From Chaetomium olivaceum (lineage: Eukaryota > Ascomycota > Sordariomycetes > Sordariales > Chaetomiaceae): DNA of 64,000 bases. The stretch's first letter is position 1. Each line of letters begins with the position of its first letter. The translations under genes were made by a program, and so were the position numbers. Where the stretch lies: NCBI GenBank assembly GCA_039881045.1, contig JAYWVB010000028.1:310001-374000 (forward strand), given 5' to 3'. The notes beneath the pieces were generated by a model, which saw nothing but the letters and a program-made list of their open reading frames with translations, made no database searches and was not told the origin of the DNA. Below are positions 34,161 to 45,182 of this stretch, piece by piece.

Positions 34161-35462
34161 TAAGAGTCAAAGAAGAGGAACGGTTATCCGGCCTGAAAAT
34201 ATTGAGCTGGGGCGCGCCCAGCGCAGGGATACTCTTGGCTTGTCCAGGGGTAGGGGTCTTTTGTTTTTCCGTTTTGCGCGTTGCATTTTCGGCTGGGTAT
34301 AATAAGGTTCGGGATGGGCCAGTCTCTTAGTCTCAGGCAAGGAATCAGACATCAAGTTCACCAGCTTTCGGAAGTAAAGGATCCGCCACGATAATGCAAC
34401 GCAGCGACGTGTGACTGCGCGCTTCTTCCCCTGAACAGAGGGGGGACTCTTGTTTATTTGCCTGTCAGATGGTTGCGGGGTGAGTTTGCATCTCGCATGG
34501 CTAAACAGTTCATGCACAGAGACAGGAGTTTTGGTGTTGTGATGCCCTGCGTCCAGTTTTGCAGATGCAGTCAAACCCAGCACTTGTTCAATATAACTAG
34601 AAGACTCGGGCCGCCGTAAAACACTCCGACCAGATTGACACAACCGAAGACCATCGATACTCCTGAGAGTGTACGGGCCAGCCCCAGGCAAGGATATACA
34701 ACAAAGGCCGTAAGAAGGGACAAGGAAGGACACAAGGCTAGACGGCAATATAACGTTAATAGGAGGGTAGTTACACGATATTGGGAATACACAATCAAGA
34801 GAAGGGGACAAATACTTCATTCATATTGGATATACAGCGGCGATTCTGGAAATAAGAGGGGGATACAATGCATAAGGAAGTCGGAATGGTGGCCATAAGA
34901 TAAGCAACGACGGCATTGGACCGACATAAGCCCTATCAGGAGGCACGATCATTAGAACGAGCACGATACCCCGGGCGAAGAAGGCCTTTCCGAAAACCAA
35001 GACGAAGCCGACTGGGCATGCAGGCAATACACACATTGCCAAGATGGTCCTTCGCGCCCAACTTTGCTCTGCCAGACCATGGAAACGGCAAAGGCCAGGG
35101 AGATCCGAGTTTCGGACGTGGCAGGTGGAAGCATATGATAGTCAAAAAGGGTCAAGATACTACAAGGTTTGAGCATACGGCCAAAGCCGTTTCCTGGGTT
35201 ATGCTACAAACACCTGCAAGCCAAATCCAAATGCTGACGCGCTACCTAGGGACAGTGACACAAGAGGGAGCGAGAACACATATCCAGTGGTCCGGAACCA
35301 CTGGCACACCCATCACTTAGACATGGAGTTTGAAACCAACAGCCGGTAAACGAAGTGGCAGGGGGACACGCACGACACGGCATGAGGCGCCATCATCAAC
35401 GAAAACGACATATTGATGGGTAGTTGCAATGCCCACCCAGAAGGCAAACGCTGAAGCGCCTC
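34161..35462. other. Spacer with a non-repetitive island
   Basis: 34170-34640 lacks the ATACAAGAG-type units that flank it on both sides, so it may be inserted sequence or unrelated DNA. No gene, LTR or inverted repeat recognised. Confidence 0.3.
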
Positions 35463-35872
35463 TCACCTCGCTTCCACCCCTCTCTCCTTCGAATTGCCGT
35501 CCGCCCAGTCCGACCCCTCAGGGCTTTGTTCAGACTTAATCAGAACAAACTCCGTCAGCTCTTGATGACCCATACGCCGGCCAAACTCCACCTCCGTTTC
35601 TTCGTCATGAAATACCCGGGACAGATGCGCAGCAATGACAATGCAAGTACATACTCATCCCGTCCCTCTGCCCCGAACCTAATCTCACTGACGCGCCCTG
35701 CATACCGCAGCAGCAGCCGATTGTTCAGGATGATACGCCACCCCGTCCGTTCCCGTCGCAAAAGAAGTCGATGTTGACGGACTGGGTAGTGGTAGCGCGC
35801 TGTCAGCGTGTGGGCGTCGAGTGTTATTCTGGGCCGGTGAGCCTCACTGGGACGGTGTTCTTCCGTAGACAT
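35463..35872 (-). CDS. Small hypothetical protein with one frame break
   Basis: ATG at 35872. The first part reads TARYHYPVRQHRLLLRRERT, then NNRLLLRYAGRVSEIRFGAE and GRDEYVLA. The signal then passes to another frame near 35640 and continues IVIAAHLSRVFHDEETEVEF, then GHQELTEFVLIKSEQ, to TGA at 35463-35465. One additional base restores a 136-residue frame. Both halves are rich in typical coding residues and neither alone has a sensible end. No acceptor AG lies at the junction, which argues against an intron. I do not recognise the family. A single-base loss or a consensus error explains it best. Confidence 0.45.
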
Positions 35873-36234
35873 CCAAGGCGAAAGTGTGCATACCGGACGG
35901 ATGGCCGGCGGGCGTGGTCGAGAAAGCTGTCGTTGAGGGGCTTGGGTGTAGGGAAAGGTTGAAGTGAGAAATGGAAACCGGGAAACAGAAGCTGGAAAAG
36001 GAGAGATGGGGGGAGCCACTGTGTGACGAACCTCTCCTGGACCTTGTCCTGTTAGGGTTCAGTCTGATTGAAGGTGTCTTGCAAAGGTACTAGGTTCGGT
36101 GCAGCCAAAGGGTGCACAACAAAGACTTGTCTCAACAGTAGGCTCTCGAGCTTGTAGCGAACTGTAGTTGTGATTGCTAACTGGAGAACTCCCAGAGCTC
36201 TCCAGAACGAGTGACTATATACTATCTAATTCCC
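35873..36234. other. Spacer upstream of the 35.5-kb gene
   Basis: Probable promoter side of the minus-strand gene; nothing specific seen. Confidence 0.35.
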
Positions 36235-36390
36235 GGGTGCTCAGTGTGCTCAGTCTTCCTGGACACTGATCACACTGATCACCTTAGCCAGCCGTAACCT
36301 TTGATTGGTGGCCCCCTCCTGGGTGCTCAGTGTGCTCAGTCTGCTTGGCAACTGAGCTCACTGATCACCTCTTGCACTTCCGATTGGTCA
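36235..36390. repeat. 86-bp imperfect direct repeat (two copies)
   Basis: GGGTGCTCAGTGTGCTCAGT occurs at 36235 and 36321. Each is followed by an ACTGATCAC- or ACTGAGCTC-type stretch with ACTGATCACCT and then GATTGGT. Within each unit GTGCTCAGT is itself partly doubled. Confidence 0.8.
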
Positions 36391-37984
36391 CACCGAAACG
36401 ACTGGCTCGGGGCGTCCCGCGCCCCGGGTCCCCACCTGTTGGCATATCCGTGACACACTGGCAGGATCAGACCTCTCTTTATATCCCATAGGCTGGAAGG
36501 TTGTACTATGCATCTGGGCCAGCTGACCTTGGGAGCCCGTATTGCGTCTTGGGCGTATGTAACTAAACAGTAGACGATGCCCATACCCGCCAATTCCCCG
36601 GGCACGAGCATGGAATGAAGGACCAGGAGCTAAGACCGAACCACTAACTGTGGCTTCGCGGGAGTAAGGTCGCAGCTGTGTGTTTATAAGATAGGGTGGC
36701 AACACCAGCCATCTACATTTGTTAACGAGGTTATCGCAAGCACCGCTCACGGCGTCTCTCGCAACTACTGTCAGGGACGCGGACTGGTGTATATAACAAA
36801 GTCCCTATATTAACCCGCCAATTTGCCCCTACGTTGAAACAAATGCTCCTTGACCACCATGCTGGGCGGAAAATGCTAGACTTGAACATGCTGAAAGAAA
36901 TAAGAGAAAGATATAGTACAAGATGTCCTGGAGTTGGCTCATAGCCTTGAACTTGATCCGACACTGGGCGTTGATGCTGACAAGACTGCCAGGGTTTCAT
37001 TCATAGACGCCGTCAGTCCCGCAAGCCGATCGGCTGCCGGCTTTTGCATGGGCTGCAATAACCTGTCTTGTACAGACGAGGTGTCGTAGATATATCTTGA
37101 TAGTGTGGATGATGACTGGGGCGTACTACTGGAATGTCAGCTTTGGGGATCATGGGCCAGAGAATGGGGGCGTCTAACCTGGCCTCGGTTGAGTTAACGA
37201 GCCTGTCCATGTTTGGTATATGTCGTGTCTCGTTTTGCTTTCTAGCAGTGACGTGTCGCGTCCGAATGTACCTAGGTATGACGGGTGATTTGGAGCCGGA
37301 TGAGACAGGGCGAGTGAAGTGTGATGTTTACAGTGAAATTGGAGACAGGCAGTTGTGATAGAGCTTTGAGTAATGGCGGTGGAGTTGAGGAGGCTGTATT
37401 CCACCAACGAGGGAAAAGAGCGTTTTTATAGCCGGGAGTGACCAGCACCGGCCAGATTTTGAGATTCCGGTCCTGAGATCCGGCTCCGGGTGGGGCTTCA
37501 AGCCCCGAGTTCCGGGGGAGACAGCGGCCAGTTCCCGGTTCCGGGTCCCGGAGCTCAAAGAAAGCAGCCGGATCTCGAATTCTGGGATCCAAGTTCTAAA
37601 CCAATCACATTGGGATTCTTTGGCTTGGGGGGCCTGGGAAGCGACATGGCATGCCTGGGCGTTGTCGTTGAACCAACCAGATCCGCCGTCGGACAGCCTG
37701 ATGCAGGGGTTCAGCTCCTCCCCTGCTTCCACCCCCCTGAGCGCGCCGCGAGAGTGCTTCCCAGAGAGCCTTGCGAGGCCTCGTGGGGTTTGCGAACCAT
37801 CCGCAATGTGACGTAAGTTAGCGCCGTCCCTTTCGATTTCGACTACCCTTTTCCTGTTCTCTTTTCTTGTCTGTCGTTCTGTTGACCGCGTCCCTAAGCA
37901 TCATCTTCACATTCCTTACCTTCCTTACCTTCCTTCTGTTCTTTTAACGAATCGTTGCTTCAAGCAACACCCACACTCATTTTA
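36391..37984. other. Spacer upstream of the zinc-finger gene
   Basis: No gene supported. Around 37445-37560 there is a dense series of CCGG/TTCCGGG words. A pyrimidine-rich leader with three CTTCCTTAC-like words lies at about 37905-37945, just before the gene. Confidence 0.4.
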
Positions 37985-40772
37985 ATGGCTGCTATTAACC
38001 AGGTTACCGGGATCCGCCCAGGTCGATCCTGTTCGCTCGGCTCCCGTTCACTGCAGTGGATTCCCGAACAAGGCGGACATGATGACGATGTCGAATCACA
38101 AAATGCTGGTTTCATGCAGGCTTCCGCTGGACGGTGCCATGCCGAAATAAGCATGAATGCATATAACGACCTGGCTCGGCCCTATCAGTTGGGGTCAAAA
38201 CCTCCACCACTCAGTCCACGATGTTTCAGTCCCGTGCCCTCACCCGTTACTACCCCTACCGTCTCTTCTTTTGGACATCACTCGACCCGCAGTATTCAGT
38301 CGACGGTGAATACGTCACCTCCCCCAACTGCAACCTTCTGCCACAGCAGAGGCCATAGCAGAACCCATAGCAGAGGCCACAGCAGAGGATCAACACTGGA
38401 CCTGGACGCTGGACCACCGACGCCAATGCATGACATCAGGGCTCTCGGTGCCCTTCTGAAGCAGACTTCAATCTCCTCCCCTTCTGGTGGGCAACACCGA
38501 CGTGGGTCAGCCAGCCTCGACGCGTCCAGGCTTCGTCACCGGCGTGTCTACTCCAAAGACCTTTCTCGTTGGCATCGCAACGCTTCGTGGATTCAGGGGA
38601 TATCCCAGCTTTCAGACTTCGGTCCTACCGAGGAGGAGGATGAAGACCTCCGTCTATACCGCCAGGAAGTCGACGTCACGGTGCCAGATATCGTCAAGGA
38701 AGAGGCACATACGGTACCAGTGCCGTCAACGACCACCGGCAGAGACAAAAACAATGTCACCGCGCCCGTATTAGAAGCCCTTGACGGCCCTGAGCTCGAA
38801 GTCGACGGGGATAGCATCTCGCAAGCGGACAGAGTTGCCAAAAGACTTCTCAACACGGAGTTTGACCTCTTTCTCGGGTCCTCGGAGCCCCCGCAAGAGG
38901 TAGTTAACGCCGTTTGCAAGTGCCTAGAGGAAATATCGCTCTCGATCCGAACCGCACGCAGCATGGGAGTACTTCCACCACACACAACAGCGGCGCAATC
39001 AAATGACTCGGCTAGTCCTGGGTCATTCGGTTACTCCTCCCAACCGAAAGGGAGAAAGTCCGGGGCCAATCAAAAGAAACGCCCCATGGGCTACCAAGAA
39101 GATGATGAAGAAGAGTTCCAAGACGACGAAGGCGAAGATGGGTTTGGTGTGGCCGGCCGCAACGATACGGGCCATCGAAAGAGGCCAAAGGTCGAGCAAT
39201 ACCCATGCCCCTTTCGTAAGAGGAGTCCGTACCGGTTCAACTGTCGCGAGTGGGAATTCTGTGCAAAAGCCCCGTTCAAGACCATGTCGGAACTGAAGTG
39301 AGTATCCTACTCTGCCTATCTCTATGACATTACGGCAGTTGCAGCACCGCTAACAGACTCCCAGAAAACACATCATCAAGTACCACCAGCAACAACACGA
39401 GCCTCTGGCCTATGTATGCCCGAGATGCCACACGGGTTTTGTCAGAGCAGAAGAGTTGAAGTCTCATCTACTGGCCCCACGTAACGACGTCTGTGACGTG
39501 AAAGAGGGCCCGACACTTCCCTCGGAGATTGTTGGCATCACTCCTACCATGATGGAGAAGCTCCGCAGCCGAATGGAGCATTTCGACTGGGACAAGCTGT
39601 GGCGCGCATTGTTTCCCGACGACCTCGACGTTCCCGACCCAGATTTTGAGCCGATTGTGGAACTACACGAAGTCAATCACGAATACGATACCCTCCTACC
39701 CGAGTTCCGTAAAAGCCTTTTTTCCATCATTAGAACCTTACTACCAGGTACAGATGTGGCTCATGTCCATCTTCTCCAGCGTCTCAACGACAACCTGGAT
39801 CGTCTCTTTAGCGAATTCTTTGCAACCACCTTTGACAGAGCTCGAACACACGCAGCAGGGACGCCGGGGAGTTCAACAAACCCCCAGGTTCAACGCGCTG
39901 CGACCGACACTCCCAGCCCAGCACCGTCACAGGCCGCCTCCGTGCCGAACTTACGACCTGCAGCCCTGGCTCGAACGGCCAACCCGCGACGCACCATCCT
40001 CCCCAACCCGATCAACCGCCTCAGCGCCTGGTCCTCCACCGACACCTCGTCCTCCTCCGCACGATACTCAACTAGCACGACCACCACCAGCCAAGGCCAG
40101 TCCAACCGCGAGTCCATGGTCTCCGACGTATCCACCCTGAGCAGCAACATGCCACCGCTCCCGGCAACTCCCATCCAACACCCCCACCCCCACCAACGCC
40201 TCCACCACGCCTTCCCCATCCACCCATCCCAACCGCCCTTCCGAGAAGGCTCACCTTCCACCACCACCGCCCTACCCTCCACCCGCCTCCCCTCACGCAA
40301 CCCACCGCCGCTGCGCCAACGACCAACCACCCAGTCACCCCTCCTGCAAGAGCTCACCCTCACAACCCACCACCCAACTCACAAGCGCCACGCGGAGCCG
40401 AGGCAGGAGGAGCCGGCAGGCATTGCCACCAGCTCAGGCGCCAGTGCTAGTGTCAGTGCGAGTGCGAGTGCAAGTGCAAGTGCGAGCCCCAGGGACCTAC
40501 AGGATTCAGCCGTGGGTGATCTCGACGTTACGGGCTGCTGCTTCAAGTGCTTCACCAGCCTCGGCGACGGACTCTGCAGGTGTGGCGCTGGCGGTGGTGC
40601 TGGTGGTGCAGGGGACCTGCCGTTTGTGGGTGGCGCTGCTGCTGCTGTTTATGGCCAGGATGGACATGATGTGTATCGAGATTTGCAGGCGGCTGGTGGT
40701 ATGGAGTACTTTGATCTGGAGGGGCTGGGGCCGGATGGGTTGGACGATGTTATGCCGGGGGGACGGTTTTGA
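37985..40772 (+). CDS. Fungal zinc-finger-type regulatory protein
   Basis: 906 residues in two exons, 37985-39297 and 39365-40772, with a 67-nt GT-AG intron containing CTAAC. Around residues 405-475 lies the Cys/His region of a common fungal family: YPCPFRKRSPYRFNCREWEF, FCAKAPFKTMSELKKHI, then YVCPRCHTGF with AEELKSHL. It reads as a degenerate C2H2 pair split by the intron, so DNA binding is plausible but unproven. The N-terminal half is Ser/Pro-rich with HSRGHSR repeats (about residues 118-137); acidic DDEEEEFQDDEGED precedes the finger. The C-terminal half is Ser/Thr/Pro-rich with an (Ala-Ser)n run near 40441-40488 and ends in a Gly-rich segment with four Cys (CCFKCF, GLCRCG). ATG 37985 is the first in-frame methionine. 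Confidence 0.8.
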
Positions 40773-42688
40773 GGGTGGGAATCATGGGCTTGTATGTCAC
40801 TTCTCGGGTCTGGGGGGGTTTAACGACTTTGTACGAATACGGATGATTCGATGTATTTAACTTCTAGTTGCTCCCACCTTGCTCTTCTGGGAAGAGCGGG
40901 TTGTGAGACATTATAGCTCTCGGCGGGACGCTGGCTCGCTCTCGAGGGTTTAATTACTGAACGATGTATGATACATCACGATAGTCGTATACTAATTAGG
41001 TGATATTTGCGCCTTTTGAGACGGGAGCTCAATACGACCGGTCATATCATGTCCAACCACGGATGTCGTTCTTCTGTTCAGCCCACATCAGCGTCTCGTC
41101 AAAGCCCCAAAGTATGTAATGTCCACTGTTAAATGCGAGAGACCTTAATCGATCTTATACCCTTTGACATCCTGGAGACTGAGCGCTTGGGTGGCCATGG
41201 ACAGCCTTTATATGGAAGAAGTCCGCTTCGCTGCATGTGTCTTCGTCATTCCGCCCGAGGCGGTATTTACAAGCGTAAGTCTTTTTTACTCCTGGCAGAT
41301 TACAGTGCCCAGTGGTAGAAAAGAACTTGCCCGTCTGGATGGGGGGTTGAGACCGCTCTACCACCAAGACTTCCAATACCGGCCATATCAACCAAAGTCC
41401 AGATTCCCAACCCGACCAAGCAAGCTGTCACAAGCTGACCGTCTATCTCCTGGCCAGAGCAATGCCCTGGTTGGCTTGGAGAATGGGTAGTAACAGAAGG
41501 CGGCAGTAAGCAACCCATCGTCTCTTTCCATTTGTAGACGGCACAGTGAGTCCATGACAGGGGAGTGCTTGCCTTCGAGCCGCCTCCCGCGTCCGCTTTA
41601 CCAGGAGATCGGAAGCTTGGCAGGGGAAGCTGATACACAAGAAGAGCAAAGCAGGGATGGCAGTAGAGTCAAAGGGTGGCGTCACACGTGGTTAGTTTGT
41701 CTTGGGACCAGTTGATCCGGCGAGCTGGTCAGCCCGACTCATGAAGAGAGGGTCTCGGACGAGCCTAGACTACCATAAGCCGCCAGTCCTTCATTCTTGC
41801 GTCAACTCTTCGGAGGCAAGCCACTGACACACGGGGAATGGCTGCTTTCGCCGGTATTCCTGTACTTCTAAGCTAAAAGAGAAGCCAGACCGCAGGTCAA
41901 GGAAACAGCTGAAGAACGGAGAGGGAAAGCAAGCCAACGTTCAACAACTATTGGGGTAGAGAGGAGAACAACGGGAAGCCACGATAAAGCCGAATCCGGC
42001 GTGGGCTGCACAATGGGGCGCGGCAGTGGGCTTAAACAACAACGCTCGCTTGAGTCCACCGAGTATCCCTTGCATCACACCGCCCCCCCGACTCACGAAC
42101 ACTCAAGGGAGACACCACCGAAGCCAAACAAGATATCCAGAGATAAGTTGGTTACCCTGTCCAAAAGCTACCTACGGGTAAGGAACGTCATGTAAAGAAC
42201 GAAGTGATGAAGCCAAGCCCCAGAATGCCGGGCCCGGACTAAAGAAAAGACGGATGCCAACAAGCCAAATATCGCCCAGAGAACAAAGAATGGAATCCAT
42301 CCAGTCGGCGATAAACGAGGCCGTACCTTGCCCGGAACAGGTAAACAAGAAGATACCCCTCTGCCTCCTCTCTGCTTCCCCTCTGCCTCTGGCCTAGAAG
42401 CTCAACCAGCTTGCTCGGGAACCCAACTCAACGACTAAACCCAAGCACACTGAACCGTACCCCCCCCCGAGTTCTTCTCCCCATTCCCGTGAATTATGCC
42501 CCATGGCCACGTGGACTGCGGTCGTCCCCCTGTAGAACCCGCCACAGGGCTGAACGCGGCCAAAGACCACGCAATATTAAACCCGTAGAGTCCAGAAAGT
42601 CTCGGCGTATCCGACGCGCTCAGATCCAACATATTGCGGACCAACAAACCAAGGGGTATGGGGTATATCCATCCAACCCACACATACC
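40773..42688. other. Convergent spacer, first part
   Basis: Between the zinc-finger gene and the RRM gene 3' ends. No gene supported. Confidence 0.4.
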
Positions 42689-42747
42689 AACACCGCTCAA
42701 CACCGCTCAACACCGCTCAACACCGCTCAACACCGCTCAACACCGCG
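42689..42747. repeat. 10-bp minisatellite
   Basis: About six head-to-tail copies of CAACACCGCT, the last one altered to CAACACCGCG. Confidence 0.9.
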
Positions 42748-43691
42748 CCACGCACGACGACGCATTGACATACATCACCAAGTCAAGCTCGCACGCCCGC
42801 TCGTGAGAACAAAGCGGGATTTCCGGGAAGATCCCAAGCCACCTCACGGCCCTCAAAACAAGAAGCAGCGCGCGGCATACGTCGAGTAGAGAGAACCAAA
42901 GCCACGGTGGGCGCCGTAGGGAGCAAGCAACCAAGGCAGTGGACAAAATGTAGCACGAGGTGGTAGAGTAGAAGGAGCAGGCATTGCAGCATGCAAACGG
43001 CGAGGCATCAACAACACAAGCAAAAGCACACAATAACTTAAGGATAGAATAGCATTGCGCCAGAAGTAATAGGCGTCCCCCAAATACTGACCATAAATGA
43101 AGTCGCATCGGGACCAACCAGGACCAAAGGCTCGCACAAGGCAGGAAAAGACCAATCAAGGATGTCCAGATATCCCAGAGGAAAGAATCTTTGAAGATAA
43201 CTATCCTCGCCAGAGTTCCGAGCCAAATGGGTCCAAGACACCGAGATCCCTTTCCCGTCGGCTGCTCCCCCTGATATCCCAGAAGCTGACCTCGGCATGG
43301 CGAACTTGGCCAAGTAGGCCGTGGGGACGAACGAAACGAAAGTAAGGCCTGCTGCTGCGGGAGCGGCAGCGCCTAGAAGAAAAAAGAAAACGCAACGAAA
43401 ACGAGAAACGATTTCCTCAGCCAGCCATCATCCTATCCGTTCCTCATGTGCCTCGTCATGAGAGAGTATGCCGCTGAGAAAGCCAAGCAGACGAACAGCG
43501 GAACCGGAAAACGCCTAGCAATGCCCCAGAAAGACAAAGCAAGATATGGTGAAAACCAGACGAAGTCCAGAACGGGGAAGTAGCGCAGCCAAGTTCGAAA
43601 CTGTCAACCCCTTGATGCTTTTCCGAGACCGTTACACCTTTCCCCCCAAACTCCGTACGCATAACGACGAAAGATGAGCTCACAAGGAAAG
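42748..43691. other. Convergent spacer, second part
   Basis: Probably includes the 3' UTR of the RRM gene; nothing else recognised. Confidence 0.4.
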
Positions 43692-45182
43692 TTACTGCCG
43701 ATGGGTGTTAGCACAAGACTCTAGGGGAAGCCGAGCGGGGCAACTTACGGCCATGGGGCCAGGGGGGGGGCCCTGGGTCGGGTTGCCGCCGAAAGGAGGG
43801 CCGCCGTAGGGGCCACCAGGACCGGGAGGGCCGCCATGAGGAGGCATACCACCGCCCATGTAATGGGGAGGGGGGGGGGCCGGGCGGTAGGGGGTGCCGA
43901 CTCCCGAGTTGTTTTGGGATCGGCCCCAAGAGAGGCGGACACGCGAGTTACCGATCGGGTAACCCTGCATTTGATTAATCGCCATTTCGGCGGCATGGCG
44001 ATGGACGAACTGCACGAAACCGCAGCCTTTGGGAGGGATCTTGACGTAGGTGATTTCTCCGAATCCTTGGAAGAACGAGCGAAGCTCATCCTCAGTGACG
44101 TAGCCAGACAGACCGCCAACGAACACGGTAGTGTTGTTCGGGTCCGTGAACTGGTTCATGGGCTGCATAGGGTTGAAGGGAGCGCCTTGTCCGTAGAAGG
44201 CGGGAGTTCCCCACATGGGGCCAGGATGTCCCGGGACGGTCGGCATCATCTGGTTGCCGCCTTGGGCCTGGGGTTGACCGTGACCGCCATACTGGTGCGA
44301 GCTGTGAGGTGTTAGTTTTAGGCTTGAAGGTGATCGCGGTCGACCTACCGAGTCTTCGGGGTTGCCGTAGAGATGCGCATCGGGCGGTTACCGCAGTAAA
44401 CTCCTTGCATTTCGACCAGCGCACGCTGTTGGTCAGACTCGTCGCTAAAACGAACGAAACCGTATCCACGGGATTGACCGGTCATTGCGTCGGTCATAAT
44501 TTTGGCCGATTTGCAGGACGGGAAACGAGACTGGAAGAGCGATACTAGGACGAATTCGTTAACCTCGGGACCGAGGTCTCCCACGAAAATGCTAAATTCT
44601 GGGCCGCGGTCATCGCTAAAAGCTTGGTTAGCCGTAAATTACCACAATAGTAGGCTTGGAAGTCATACCGTCTATCGACCAGGCCACCACCAGAAGCCCA
44701 GTTGAGCTTAAAGACGCGAGTGGAGTTCGGAACCGGGGTGCCATTCAGGTTCAGAGCCTTCTGGGCGGCCTCGGGGGTCGCGAATTCGACGAAGCAGTAG
44801 CCGGCATTACTAAAAGCGCACCGGATTAGCATATAATAATCGCAACGGGTTTGCGGGCGATTAAGCGCTAGGATGTGCCCAGTAGGAAGAGAAACATACC
44901 CGGAGTTGCGGTCACGGATGACCTTGACCTGGACGTCCTCGTTTAGGACGGTGCGACAAACATTCTTAATGAAATTCTCGTCCATCCAACCCTCCATTTC
45001 GCCCATCCTAAATGGATCGTTAGCCGATGTGTAGGTTAAACGAGATAGGGACCCTAACATACCACAAAGTCTTGGCGGCTTCGTTGGAGGCGGGCATGGG
45101 AGCGGGGGGAGCGAAGTTGGCATCTCCGTTACCATTCATGTTTGAGCCGGCGCGGGGGGCCAGTAGTGGTATATTCAGCCAT
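43692..45182 (-). CDS. csx1: Three-RRM RNA-binding protein (Csx1/Nam8-type)
   Basis: Cytoplasmic/nuclear mRNA-binding regulator of the fungal Csx1/Nam8/TIA-1-like group. Exons on the minus strand: 45139-45063, 45007-44900, 44809-44669, 44615-44349, 44301-43749 and 43694-43692; introns 55, 90, 53, 47 and 54 nt. 382 residues from the ATG at 45139. RRM1 about 23-105 (AGYCFVEF), RRM2 about 113-193 (SRGYGFVRF), RRM3 about 256-326 (KGCGFVQF), then a Gly/Pro-rich tail. An upstream ATG at 45182 (MAEYTTTGP) looks like the native start but is out of frame by one base in a C6 run; one fewer C would add 14 residues. The last intron is in frame and its acceptor is followed directly by TAA, so the final exon contributes only the stop. 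Group assignment is confident; the exact orthologue name less so. Confidence 0.85.

Noticed and set aside
34167..34820. 217-codon minus-strand frame
   Set aside because: Spans the edge of the repeat field, lacks domains and a plausible start; treated as spurious.
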